Source: Maricaulis salignorans
Lineage (GTDB): Bacteria > Pseudomonadota > Alphaproteobacteria > Caulobacterales > Maricaulaceae
Assembly: GCF_900103475.1 (NCBI RefSeq)
Contig: NZ_FNHG01000015.1
Coordinates: 16,051-80,050 of the forward strand
Reading direction: 5' to 3'
Length of the DNA: 64,000 nucleotides
Shown here: positions 26,046-35,139 of the stretch, piece by piece
Numbering within the stretch: the stretch's first letter is position 1
Layout of the letters: the number at the start of each line of letters is the position of its first letter
Made by a program: the position numbers and the translations under genes
Notes under the pieces: model-generated
What the model was told of the DNA's origin: nothing
Databases searched by the model: none
Seen by the model: the letters and a program-made list of their open reading frames with translations, nothing else

Positions 26046-27131
26046 ATGGACGTCGCACTGATCACCACCACCGTCCGGCTTGTCGTCGCCGCATTGGCGG
26101 CTATCGCGCTGATCGTCACCCTCGCCCGGCCGCACAAGCGCGCCCTGCACATTTACTGGGCTGTGTTCTGCGGCGCGATTTCCCTGACGATGCTGCGCTA
26201 CGCGCTGCCGATATCGCCCGAATGGGTCTCAAATCTGATGCGGATCGCATCGGGGGCCACATGCGGCGGATTCTGGCTGGTTGCGCGCTGTCTGTTCAGA
26301 CCCGGCAATCCGATCAAGCTGCACCACCTTTTGCTGGTCGGCGCGGTGATGGCCGGGATTGCGGTCGATATCACACTGCCCGCCCTGATCGACCCGGATG
26401 GAGTGGTGGGCATGCATGCGGGGATCTGGCAATTCGTCACCCTCGTCAGCTCCACCGCAATCGTGCTGGCGTTCTGGGAGGGCGTGCAGGGCTGGCCGGC
26501 CCGCACCCAGCGCAATGAGGTCCAGCTGCGTTATCTCTATCTAGCGATCTTCAGCCTGTGCGCCACCGTTTGCACCGTCCTCCCCGAGCCCAATGCGGCC
26601 GCGGCAGCGAATGCCCGCCTGCTCGAAGCCTGCAGCGCCCTGGCCATCCTGTCCGTCACTTCGGTCGCTGTGGCATTCCGGCTCCGCAATCCCTTGCTCA
26701 CCCCCGCCGCCGAAAAACCGGTCGCAACCGCTCAAGACCACGCCCTCGCCCGCCGGCTGGAGCGTCTGATGCACGATGAGAAACCCTATCTGGAACCCGA
26801 ATTGAAAGTTGCCGACCTGGCCCGCTGCCTCCACACACCCGACTACAAGGTGAGTCGCGCGATCACAGCTGGCCTGCAACAAGCCAATTTCAATCGCTAC
26901 GTCAACGCATTGCGGGTCGCGCACGCCAAGGCGCTATTGCGCGATTCGCGCTCGGCTACCCGCTCCATCCTGTTGATTGCCCTCGATAGCGGCTTTGCCT
27001 CACTGGGCCCCTTCAACCGGGCCTTCAAGGCCGATACGGGAATGACACCGCGCGCCTGGCGGTCGGCGGGTTCCGACGCGGCGTCGCAGCCAACACCCGG
27101 CCCGGTCGCAACCGCGCGAGCCACGAGCTGA
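26046..27131 (+). CDS. membrane-anchored AraC-family transcriptional regulator
   Basis: A 361-residue protein. About 220 N-terminal residues form 6-7 hydrophobic helices, and a C-terminal AraC-type double helix-turn-helix spans about 250-350 (LKVADLARCLHTPDYKVSR... IALDSGFASLGPFNRAFK... MTPRAWR). This is the layout of AraC regulators that sense a signal at the membrane. The start MDVALITT at 26046 follows AGGGAA; the open frame upstream is not protein-like. It is divergent from the DUF2306 membrane gene across a repeat region. The signal and regulon are unknown. Confidence 0.9.
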   Translation: MDVALITTTVRLVVAALAAIALIVTLARPHKRALHIYWAVFCGAISLTMLRYALPISPEWVSNLMRIASGATCGGFWLVARCLFRPGNPIKLHHLLLVGAVMAGIAVDITLPALIDPDGVVGMHAGIWQFVTLVSSTAIVLAFWEGVQGWPARTQRNEVQLRYLYLAIFSLCATVCTVLPEPNAAAAANARLLEACSALAILSVTSVAVAFRLRNPLLTPAAEKPVATAQDHALARRLERLMHDEKPYLEPELKVADLARCLHTPDYKVSRAITAGLQQANFNRYVNALRVAHAKALLRDSRSATRSILLIALDSGFASLGPFNRAFKADTGMTPRAWRSAGSDAASQPTPGPVATARATS

Positions 27132-27190
27132 AAGCAAGACGAGACCGCCCGCGCTAGCGCCACTTTCCCGCGATGGCACCAGGTCGAACG

Positions 27191-27216
27191 AAAAACGGCG
27201 CTCCATCGGAGCGCCG
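27191..27216 (-). terminator. terminator after clpA
   Basis: A 9-base stem (CGGCGCTCC/GGAGCGCCG) with a 3-base loop is followed on the minus strand by TTTTT. It lies 31 bases beyond the clpA stop. Confidence 0.85.
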
Positions 27217-27247
27217 CTTTCCATTCTGCAGAGCGTAGGCCGGACGC

Positions 27248-29563
27248 CTAGACCTCGACCTTCTTGCCCTTCTTCCCGGCTTTCGCATTGCGCGGCAGCA
27301 AGCGATCGCCCGGGGTGATGTGGAAGTCGAGGCGGCTATCATCGGCCGGGTCGGTATCGACCTTGACCAGCCCACCCTTGGCGAGTTCACCGAACAGGAT
27401 CTCGTCGGCCAGCGGCTTCTTGATATGCTCCTGGATGACGCGGCCAAGCGGGCGGGCACCAAAGCGGCTGTCATAGCCCCGCTCGGCGAGCCAGGCGGTG
27501 GCATCCGGGGTCAGTTCAAAGGTGACGCCGCGATCGGTGAGCTGGGCTTCCAGCTGCAGCACGAATTTCTCGACGACGCGGCTGATCGATTCCGGCCCGA
27601 GCGGCGCGAAGGGAATGACTGCGTCCAGACGGTTGCGGAATTCCGGCGTGAACAGACGTTCGACGGCCTTGTCAGCCTCGTCATCCTTCTTGCCACGCCC
27701 GAAGCCGATCGCTTCCTTGGCGGCATCGGCGGCGCCCGCATTGGTCGTCATCACCAGGATGACATTGCGGAAATCGACCTTCTTGCCATTGCTGTCGGTC
27801 AGCATGCCGTTATCCATGACCTGCAGCAGGATATTGAACAGGTCCGGATGGGCTTTCTCGATCTCGTCGAGCAGCAGCACGCAATGCGGATGCTGGTCGA
27901 CGCCGTCGGTGAGCAGGCCACCCTGGTCGAAACCGACATAGCCTGGAGGTGCACCGATCAGCCGTGAAACGGCGTGGCGTTCCATATATTCCGACATGTC
28001 GAAACGAAGCAGCTCGACGCCAAGAATATCGGCCAGCTGTTTGGTCACTTCCGTTTTGCCAACACCGGTCGGGCCGGAGAACAAATAGGAGCCAATCGGC
28101 TTGTTCGGCTCGCGCAGGCCGGCGCGGGAGAGCTTGATCGCCGTCGAGAGACGGTCGATCGCATCCTGCTGGCCGAACACGACCCGTCCCAGATCCGTGG
28201 GCAGGCTCTTGAGCGCCTGGGTATCGTCCTTGGAGACGGATTTCGGCGGAATGCGGGCCATGGTCGCAACCACGCCTTCGACTTCCTTGACGCCAATCGT
28301 CTTTTTGCGCTTCGAGACCGGCATCAGGCGCATTTGCGCCCCGGCTTCGTCGATGACGTCGATCGCCTTGTCGGGCAATTTGCGGTCGCCCATATAGCGC
28401 GAGGACAGCTCGACAGCCGTTTTCAGCGCTTCATTGGTGAAGCGGACATCATGGAAGTCCTCGAAATAGGATTTCAGCCCCTGCAGGATCTTGATCGTGT
28501 CCGGCACCGATGGCTCGGCCACATCGATCTTCTGGAAGCGGCGAGCCAGGGCCCGGTCCTTCTCGAAATGCTGACGGTATTCCTTATAGGTGGTCGAACC
28601 CATGCAGCGCAGCCCGCCCTGCAGGGCCGGCTTGAGCAGGTTTGACGCATCCATCGCACCGCCCGAGGTCGCCCCGGCACCGATCACGGTATGGATCTCG
28701 TCAATGAAGAGTACCGAATCCTCGGTTTCTTCCAATTCCTTGACGACCTGTTTGATGCGTTCCTCAAAATCGCCCCGATAGCGGGTGCCCGCCAGGAGCG
28801 AGCCCATATCAAGCGAATAGATGGTCGCATTGGCCAGAACGTCGGGAACTTCATTCTCGACGATCTTGCGGGCGATCCCCTCGGCGATGGCGGTCTTGCC
28901 AACACCGGGATCCCCGACCAGAAGCGGATTATTCTTGCGGCGACGTGCGAGCACCTGGATGCAGCGCTCGACCTCGGCATCACGGCCAATCAACGGGTCG
29001 ACCTTGCCGGCTTTCGCTTTCTCGTTGAGATTGACGCAATAGGCGGTCAGCGCATCGCCATCCTTGCGCTTTTCCTCGGGCTCCTCGACGCCGCGCACGA
29101 CTTTCTGCTCGGTAGCGCCGGGCTTGCGGCCAATGCCGTGGGAGATGAAATTCACCGCGTCGTAGCGGGTCATATCGCGCTCGGCGAGGAAATAGGCGGC
29201 GTGGCTTTCACGCTCGGCGAACAGAGCGACCAGGACATTCGCCCCGGTAACTTCCTCACGCCCGGCGTTTTGCACGTGAATCACGGCGCGCTGAATGACG
29301 CGCTGGAAACCGGCGGTTGGCTTGGCGTCCTCCTCATCATCGACCACCAGCTCGGTGAGCTCGCTATCGACATATTCGACCAGGGTGGAGCGCAGCTCGT
29401 CGAGGTCGACGTCGCAGGCCTTCATCACCGCATTGGCATCGCCATCGTCCACGAGGGACAACAATAAATGCTCAAGCGTCGCAAATTCATGACCGCGCTC
29501 ATTGGCATAACCGAGGGCACGGTGAAGGCTGTCTTCCAGATCGGCTGAGAAAGAGGGCACCAC
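27248..29563 (-). CDS. clpA: ClpA, ATPase subunit of ClpAP protease
   Basis: A 771-residue Hsp100 unfoldase that feeds substrates to ClpP. Its order is the N-domain (1-140, binds ClpS), AAA1 with GDPGVGKT (217-224), AAA2 with GPTGVGKT (about 497-504), and an IGFGR loop (about 617-621) equivalent to the ClpP-docking IGL/F loop. No middle domain is present, which separates it from ClpB. The start is GTG: two consecutive GTG codons at 29563 and 29560, the second better spaced from GGAA. It begins 1 base after the clpS stop, so the two are one operon. Confidence 0.96.
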   Translation of the reverse strand: MVPSFSADLEDSLHRALGYANERGHEFATLEHLLLSLVDDGDANAVMKACDVDLDELRSTLVEYVDSELTELVVDDEEDAKPTAGFQRVIQRAVIHVQNAGREEVTGANVLVALFAERESHAAYFLAERDMTRYDAVNFISHGIGRKPGATEQKVVRGVEEPEEKRKDGDALTAYCVNLNEKAKAGKVDPLIGRDAEVERCIQVLARRRKNNPLLVGDPGVGKTAIAEGIARKIVENEVPDVLANATIYSLDMGSLLAGTRYRGDFEERIKQVVKELEETEDSVLFIDEIHTVIGAGATSGGAMDASNLLKPALQGGLRCMGSTTYKEYRQHFEKDRALARRFQKIDVAEPSVPDTIKILQGLKSYFEDFHDVRFTNEALKTAVELSSRYMGDRKLPDKAIDVIDEAGAQMRLMPVSKRKKTIGVKEVEGVVATMARIPPKSVSKDDTQALKSLPTDLGRVVFGQQDAIDRLSTAIKLSRAGLREPNKPIGSYLFSGPTGVGKTEVTKQLADILGVELLRFDMSEYMERHAVSRLIGAPPGYVGFDQGGLLTDGVDQHPHCVLLLDEIEKAHPDLFNILLQVMDNGMLTDSNGKKVDFRNVILVMTTNAGAADAAKEAIGFGRGKKDDEADKAVERLFTPEFRNRLDAVIPFAPLGPESISRVVEKFVLQLEAQLTDRGVTFELTPDATAWLAERGYDSRFGARPLGRVIQEHIKKPLADEILFGELAKGGLVKVDTDPADDSRLDFHITPGDRLLPRNAKAGKKGKKVEV

Positions 29564-29564
29564 G

Positions 29565-29894
29565 CTATTCCTTTTCCATCGTGCACTGGAGCGGATGTTG
29601 AGCCCGTCGTGCGGCGTCCATGACCTGGGCTACCTTTGTTTCGGCAACCTCATATGTGTACACGCCGCACATTCCGACACCGTTCTGGTGGACATGCAGC
29701 ATGATCGTGGCCGCATCTTCGGGGGATTTGCGAAAGATCCGAACCAGGACCTCCACGACAAACTCCATTGGCGTATAGTCATCATTGAGTAGCAGAACAC
29801 GGTAAAGCGAAGGTTTCTTGGTCGCTGGCCGCGTCTTCAGAGCGAGGCCATGCTCCTCCTCATTCCCTGCATCATCTTGTTTTCGTTCGGTCAT
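29565..29894 (-). CDS. clpS: ClpS, N-degron adaptor for ClpA
   Basis: A 109-residue adaptor that binds N-terminal Leu, Phe, Tyr or Trp of proteins and hands them to ClpAP. After a disordered N-terminal arm, the core begins [20 protein letters not shown], with the substrate-pocket Asn-Asp-Asp, and continues to [10 protein letters not shown], with the pocket histidine. There is no Shine-Dalgarno before the ATG. Instead TATGAT (29901-29906) lies 6 bases upstream, so the mRNA may be leaderless. Together with aat at 49.5 kb, it supplies the bacterial Leu/N-degron pathway. Confidence 0.95.
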   Translation of the reverse strand: MTERKQDDAGNEEEHGLALKTRPATKKPSLYRVLLLNDDYTPMEFVVEVLVRIFRKSPEDAATIMLHVHQNGVGMCGVYTYEVAETKVAQVMDAARRAQHPLQCTMEKE

Positions 29895-30045
29895 ATTAAA
29901 ATCATATTCGAAAGACAGTCAGGGTGATTTCGCGGCGAGGATAGGCCTTGTGCCAGCCCGAGGGAAGAGTTTGCCCTCAGCAAACCGGCGCTTGAGTGTG
30001 TCTGCGATTCTCGCTTCGACCCAATGGATCTGGGTATGCGAACCG

Positions 30046-30080
30046 CAAAAAGAAAGGGCCCGGTGCAGAACACCGGGCCC
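30046..30080 (-). terminator. terminator after the phasin gene
   Basis: A perfect 10-base stem (GGGCCCGGTG/CACCGGGCCC) with a 5-base loop is followed on the minus strand by TTTCTTTTT. It starts about 32 bases beyond the phasin stop. Confidence 0.85.
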
Positions 30081-30111
30081 AGGCGGGGAGAAAATTGTCA
30101 GTCTGCGGCGA

Positions 30112-30855
30112 TTAGCGCTGCGACTGGGCCAGCTCGGCAACGGCGGCGAAGCGGGTGTTCAACGGCTTCGCGCCATCCTTGACCAGACCCGAGAAAAGCT
30201 CGGTGGTCTTGTTGAGCTCGGCGAGATAGCTGCCCATCGCCGATTTGGCGTAGTTGGACTGGATCTCGAAGATTTCCTGCAGGGACTTGGCCGAAGACAG
30301 CGCCTTCGTAGCGGCAACGCCCTCTTCCATCGCGGTTTTCGCGTAGGCTGCGGCATTGCTGCCGGCCGTCTCAAGACCCTTGCCGGTCACAGTGGCGGAA
30401 GCGATGACAGCTTCGACGGTGTCCTTGTGGAAAGCGGTCGCTTCATTGACAGCACTCAGCGTCTTTTCGACGCCTTCCTTGAAGCTGTCATTGGTCGCGG
30501 CGGTCATGGATTCGATCGTATTGTTCATGAGAGTGCTCGTTTTTGTCTGGGCCTTCACAGCGGGCTTGCTGGTGGCCGGTTTCTGTTTGGCGGGCGCAGC
30601 GGGCTTGCTGGCGGCCAGTTTTGGCGTTTTCGCGGCAGCCGGTTTGCTGACGCCGGTTTTCTTTTTAGCGGCCTGCGACTTGGCAGCAGGCTTGGTGCGC
30701 GCCGCTGGCTTGGTGGCCAGGGGCTTCGCAGGAGCCGCAGGTTTCTCGACGACAGCTGGCTTCGCGGCTTTCGGCGCAGCTGCAACAACCACCGGCGCTT
30801 TCGCTTCGGCAGCGATTGCGGTGGTCCGGGTGGTTTTGGTGTTCGTGTCGGTCAT
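30112..30855 (-). CDS. phasin-family protein with Ala/Lys/Pro-rich N-terminus
   Basis: A 247-residue protein. Residues about 108-247 form an amphipathic helical phasin_2 domain (MNNTIESMTAATNDSFKEG... IFEIQSNYAKSAMGSYLAEL), which coats polyhydroxyalkanoate granules. Residues 1-107 are low-complexity KPAAP/KKP repeats like histone H1 tails. PhaF-type phasins of Pseudomonas use such a tail to tie granules to DNA, though there it is C-terminal; the same role here is inference. No PHA synthase is in the window. It is monocistronic, with its own promoter-like element and terminator. Confidence 0.85.
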   Translation of the reverse strand: MTDTNTKTTRTTAIAAEAKAPVVVAAAPKAAKPAVVEKPAAPAKPLATKPAARTKPAAKSQAAKKKTGVSKPAAAKTPKLAASKPAAPAKQKPATSKPAVKAQTKTSTLMNNTIESMTAATNDSFKEGVEKTLSAVNEATAFHKDTVEAVIASATVTGKGLETAGSNAAAYAKTAMEEGVAATKALSSAKSLQEIFEIQSNYAKSAMGSYLAELNKTTELFSGLVKDGAKPLNTRFAAVAELAQSQR

Positions 30856-30900
30856 GGTTCACTTCTTGATTTGCTGCATTGGCTCTTCGCAGTCGCAACA

Positions 30901-30929
30901 TATCTAATCCCCTGCCCCGTGGGCGTCAA
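30901..30929 (-). promoter_or_regulatory. candidate phasin promoter
   Basis: On the minus strand TTGACG (30924-30929) is followed after 17 bases by TAGATA (30901-30906), 45 bases before the phasin ATG. The -35 is near consensus and the -10 is weak. Confidence 0.4.
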
Positions 30930-31019
30930 GAGGATTATTGTGCAGCGCACCATTTTCTTTTGGGCAAGGCCTGAAAGCCCTTAACCGAGTGGAAACTCTG
31001 CGCGTCGGACACTGCCGGG

Positions 31020-32312
31020 ATGATCTCGTACGCCCCCCGCCTCGCCGCAGCCTTGTTGCTGGCCCTGAGCCTGATGGTTCCGCTTTCGTCGGCCAAGGCT
31101 GACACCTCGCGTTATGCAGCCTTTGTCGTCGACCAGAATACCGGGGTTGTGCTGCACTCCCGCCAGTCGGAGGCCACGCGCTACCCCGCCTCGCTGACCA
31201 AGATGATGACGCTCTACATGCTGTTCGAGGCGATGGAAGCCGGTGAGATCGGGCTGCGTGATCCGATCCGGATATCAGCGCGCGCCGCCAACGCGCCGCC
31301 CTCACGTCTTGACCTGCCCATTGGCTCGACAATTTCAACCGAGGACGCGATCCGGGCGCTGGTCGTGCGCAGCGCCAATGATGTTGCCGTCGCTGTCGGC
31401 GAGCGGCTCGGTGGCACCGAGAGCGGTTTTGCCGCAGCGATGACAACACGGGCGCACGAGCTGGGCCTTCCGGGCACCACTTTCCGCAATGCGTCCGGCC
31501 TGCCCGATAACCGCCAGGTCACAACAGCGCGCGACATGGCGCGGCTCGCCATCGCCCTGCAGCGCGATTTCCCGCAGTATTTCCACTATTTCGACGAAAC
31601 CCGCTTTGTCTGGGATGGCCGAACCTACCGCAATCACAACACGCTGGTCGGCCGTGTCGATGGTGTCGACGGGTTGAAGACGGGCTATATTCGCGCCTCG
31701 GGCTTCAATGTTGTCGTTTCCGCCGAACGCGGCGAGCACCGGCTGATCGCTGTCATCATGGGCGGCCCGACGGCAGCATCGCGCGACGCCCATGCCGAGG
31801 AATTGCTCGACGCAGCCTTCTCGACACTGGAACAGCGCGATGACCGGCTCTTGTTTGCCGCCCTCTCCTCGCCGCGCATCAATCCGATCCGCCAGCAGGC
31901 GCTGATCGCTATGGATGTCGCAGCCCTCGGCCTTGCGGAACCCGTCGAAATGGGGTCCGCGCAAGCAGCGCCGCCGCTTCGCATCGTGCTGGCTGATGAG
32001 ACGTCCCAACTCGCTGATGCTCACCCCGCCACGCACAGAGCACCGGCCGAGCCTTCCTTGTTGCGCGGAGCCTGGTCCGTGCAGGTCGGAGCTTATAATT
32101 CGGCTGCGGCCGCGCGTGACCGGCTTGACCGCGTCACACCCGCTTCCTCAATCCTGGGCCTGGCCCAACCGGCGGCGCGGGCTGTCGATGTCGGCGGCAA
32201 TCGCCTGTGGCGCGCCCGTTTCGAATCGTTGACGGCGGAAGAGGCCGCTCATGCCTGTGCCGAACTTGGTGCCCGCAATGAGCCTTGCTATACAGTCGCC
32301 CCCGGACGATAG
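31020..32312 (+). CDS. D-alanyl-D-alanine carboxypeptidase (PBP5/6 type) with SPOR domain
   Basis: A 430-residue exported enzyme: signal peptide (1-27), S11 peptidase domain (about 30-270) with SLTK (Ser58), SAN (118-120) and KTG (220-222), a linker, and a C-terminal SPOR domain (about 345-428, GAWSVQVGAYNSAAAARDRL). It trims the terminal D-Ala of muropeptides. SPOR binds denuded glycans at the septum, so division-site action is expected. The domain order is common in alphaproteobacteria. It is divergent from the phasin gene and has only a weak GGG before the ATG. Confidence 0.94.
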   Translation: MISYAPRLAAALLLALSLMVPLSSAKADTSRYAAFVVDQNTGVVLHSRQSEATRYPASLTKMMTLYMLFEAMEAGEIGLRDPIRISARAANAPPSRLDLPIGSTISTEDAIRALVVRSANDVAVAVGERLGGTESGFAAAMTTRAHELGLPGTTFRNASGLPDNRQVTTARDMARLAIALQRDFPQYFHYFDETRFVWDGRTYRNHNTLVGRVDGVDGLKTGYIRASGFNVVVSAERGEHRLIAVIMGGPTAASRDAHAEELLDAAFSTLEQRDDRLLFAALSSPRINPIRQQALIAMDVAALGLAEPVEMGSAQAAPPLRIVLADETSQLADAHPATHRAPAEPSLLRGAWSVQVGAYNSAAAARDRLDRVTPASSILGLAQPAARAVDVGGNRLWRARFESLTAEEAAHACAELGARNEPCYTVAPGR

Positions 32313-32422
32313 AAGCGCCGTTCATTCAGGCCAAAAGCCGCCTGTCTGTTGACTTAGCCTGCCTGCTCGCACACTTTCCGGCGCCTTGACCGCAGCCTGG
32401 TCACCCTCATCCCGCCCCGGAA

Positions 32423-35134
32423 ATGAACCCGATGAATGTTGTCGTCGTAGAATCCCCTGCCAAAGCCAAGACCATCAATAAATATCTCGGCTCGGACTTT
32501 ATCGTGCTCGCCAGTTTCGGCCATGTGCGCGATTTGCCGGCCAAGGATGGCTCGGTGAAACCGGACGAAGATTTCGCGATGATGTGGGAGGTCGACGCGG
32601 CCTCAGCCAAGCGCGTCAAGGCGATCGCCGACGCCCTCAAGGATTCCGACCGTCTGATCCTCGCGACTGACCCGGATCGTGAAGGCGAAGCCATCTCCTG
32701 GCATTTGCTCGAAGCGCTGACCAAGCGCCGCGTCCTGAAGGATGTGAAGATCGAGCGCGTGGCCTTCAACGCCATCACCAAACAGGCGGTGCTCGATGCG
32801 ATGAAGCATCCGCGCGCTGTCGACATGGAATTGGTCAATGCCTATCTGGCCCGTCGGGCGCTCGACTATCTGGTCGGCTTCACCCTGTCCCCGGTGCTGT
32901 GGCGCAAACTGCCAGGCTCGCGTTCGGCCGGCCGGGTCCAGTCTGTCTCCTTGCGCCTGATCTGCGACCGCGAACTGGAAATCGAGAAATTCCGCTCCGA
33001 GGAATACTGGTCGGTTGATGCCGACATCGCCTCGGGCAGCGACACATTCCGCGCCCGCCTCGTCACCCATGACGGCAAGAAGCTGCAGAAAATGTCGCTC
33101 AAGGACCGCGCCATGGCCAATGCGGCCGTCGCTGCGATTGATGCGGCCAGATTCACCATCAGCGCCGTCGAGGCCAAGCCGACGCGGCGCAATCCGCCGC
33201 CCCCCTTCACCACATCGACCCTGCAGCAGGAAGCCGCGCGCAAGCTCGGCTTCTCGGCAACGCGCACCATGCAGACGGCGCAGAAACTCTATGAAGGTGT
33301 CAATCTGGGCGGCGAGACCACCGGTCTCATTACCTATATGCGGACCGACGGCGTCTCGATCGATGGTGCCGCCATCAATCAGGCCCGCGATGTGATCTCA
33401 CGCGAACATGGCGCGCTCTATGTACCGTCCGCGCCGCGCGTCTATGTGACCAAGGCGAAGAATGCCCAGGAAGCTCACGAAGCCATCCGGCCGACCAGCT
33501 TCTCACGCCTGCCGGAATCCCTCAGCCTTGATGGCGACATGGCGCGCCTCTATCAGCTGATCTGGCGCCGTGCCATGGCCAGCCAGATGGAAAGCGCCCG
33601 ATTCGAGCGCACCACGGTCGACATTACCAGTGCTGACCAGAAGACCGCCTTGCGCGCCGTTGGTTCGGTCCTGTTGTTCGACGGCTTCCTGGCCCTCTAC
33701 CAGGAAGGCACGGATGACGAGGAAGACGAGGCCGAAGCCCGTCTGCCTAAAGTCGTTGCAGGCCGCGATGTCGGCATTGCCAAGACCCATGCCGACCAGC
33801 ACTTCACCCAGCCGCCACCGCGCTTCACCGAAGCCTCGCTGGTCAAGCGGATGGAAGAACTCGGCATTGGCCGCCCCTCGACCTATGCCTCAACGCTGCA
33901 GGTCCTGTCGGCACGCGAATATGTCCGCCTAGAGAAGAATCGTTTCTATCCCGAGGACAAGGGCCGGGTCGTCACCGCCTTCCTCGAGAATTTCTTCGCC
34001 CGCTATGTCGAATATGATTTCACCGCGGCGCTCGAGACCCAGCTCGACAAGGTCTCGGCCGGCGAGCTGGACTGGAAGCAATTGCTGCGCGACTTCTGGA
34101 CCGATTTCCGTGCCGCCATCGACGATATCGGCGAGCTGCGCATTACCGCCGTGCTCGATGCACTGAACGACGCCCTGGCGCCGCACATCTTCCCGGAAAA
34201 GGAAGACGGCAGCGATCCGCGCCTCTGTCCGTCCTGCAAGGAAGGCACGCTGAGCCTGCGACTTGGCAAGTTCGGCGCTTTCCTAGGTTGTTCAAACCAT
34301 CCCGATTGCAAGTTCACGCGCCAGATGAGCCCGAATGATGAGGGTGCCGGCGATAGCGATCGCGAGCTCACGCTCGATCCGGTCACCGGTTCGATGATCA
34401 TGCTGAAGAATGGCCGTTTCGGCTGGTATCTCGAAATCCCCGGCGAGGACGAAGATGCCAAACCCAAGCGCGCCTCCATCCCCAAGGGCTGGGATCCGCA
34501 GACCCTGAGCGATGAACAGGCGATCAAGCTGATCGCCCTGCCGCGCACCATCGGTCCGCACCCGGAAGATGGCGAGCTGATCACCTCGAATATCGGGCGC
34601 TATGGCCCCTATGTTCATCATGGCAAGACCTACGCCAACATCCCCAATGTCGAGGATGTGTTCGATATCGGACTGAACCGGGCTGTCGCCGTGCTGGCCG
34701 ACAAGAAGGCCGGCGGCGGGCGTCAGAATTCCGCCACGACGCTGAAGGATCTCGGCGAGAATGATGGCAAGCCATTGCGGATCATGAGCGGCCGTTTCGG
34801 TCCCTATGTGAAGTATGAGAAGATCAATGCCACTCTGCCCAAGGGCACCGATCCGGAAACGGTAACCGTCGAACAGGCCATGGAATGGGTCGAGGCGCGC
34901 GCCGCCAAGGGTGCCAAGCCGAAGAAGAAACCGGCCGCCAAGAAAAAGGCCCCGGCGAAAAAGCCGGCCGCAAAGAAAAAAGCCCCAGCCAAGAAGAAAG
35001 CCCCGGCCAAGGCGGCGGCTGACGACGAGGCTGACGGCGCTACCAAGACGGCTCCGGCCAAAAAGGCCGCAGCCAGGAAACCCGCCGCGAAAAAGCCGGC
35101 GGCGAAGAAACCAGCTGCCGGAAAGGCGGATTAA
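32423..35134 (+). CDS. topA: DNA topoisomerase I
   Basis: A 903-residue type IA topoisomerase that relaxes negative supercoils. TOPRIM domain: VVVVESPAKAKTINKYLG and DPDREGEAI. The active-site tyrosine lies in GLITYMRTDGVSI. The zinc-finger segment CPSCKEGTLSLRLGKFGAFLGCSNHPDC keeps four cysteines, followed by topoisomerase C-terminal repeats (GRYGPYVHHGKTYA, GRFGPYVKYEK). The last ~75 residues are Lys/Ala/Pro repeats that bind DNA or RNAP. ATG 32432 is an alternative start. It is followed 5 bases later by rnr. Confidence 0.97.
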   Translation: MNPMNVVVVESPAKAKTINKYLGSDFIVLASFGHVRDLPAKDGSVKPDEDFAMMWEVDAASAKRVKAIADALKDSDRLILATDPDREGEAISWHLLEALTKRRVLKDVKIERVAFNAITKQAVLDAMKHPRAVDMELVNAYLARRALDYLVGFTLSPVLWRKLPGSRSAGRVQSVSLRLICDRELEIEKFRSEEYWSVDADIASGSDTFRARLVTHDGKKLQKMSLKDRAMANAAVAAIDAARFTISAVEAKPTRRNPPPPFTTSTLQQEAARKLGFSATRTMQTAQKLYEGVNLGGETTGLITYMRTDGVSIDGAAINQARDVISREHGALYVPSAPRVYVTKAKNAQEAHEAIRPTSFSRLPESLSLDGDMARLYQLIWRRAMASQMESARFERTTVDITSADQKTALRAVGSVLLFDGFLALYQEGTDDEEDEAEARLPKVVAGRDVGIAKTHADQHFTQPPPRFTEASLVKRMEELGIGRPSTYASTLQVLSAREYVRLEKNRFYPEDKGRVVTAFLENFFARYVEYDFTAALETQLDKVSAGELDWKQLLRDFWTDFRAAIDDIGELRITAVLDALNDALAPHIFPEKEDGSDPRLCPSCKEGTLSLRLGKFGAFLGCSNHPDCKFTRQMSPNDEGAGDSDRELTLDPVTGSMIMLKNGRFGWYLEIPGEDEDAKPKRASIPKGWDPQTLSDEQAIKLIALPRTIGPHPEDGELITSNIGRYGPYVHHGKTYANIPNVEDVFDIGLNRAVAVLADKKAGGGRQNSATTLKDLGENDGKPLRIMSGRFGPYVKYEKINATLPKGTDPETVTVEQAMEWVEARAAKGAKPKKKPAAKKKAPAKKPAAKKKAPAKKKAPAKAAADDEADGATKTAPAKKAAARKPAAKKPAAKKPAAGKAD

Positions 35135-35139
35135 TCGCG

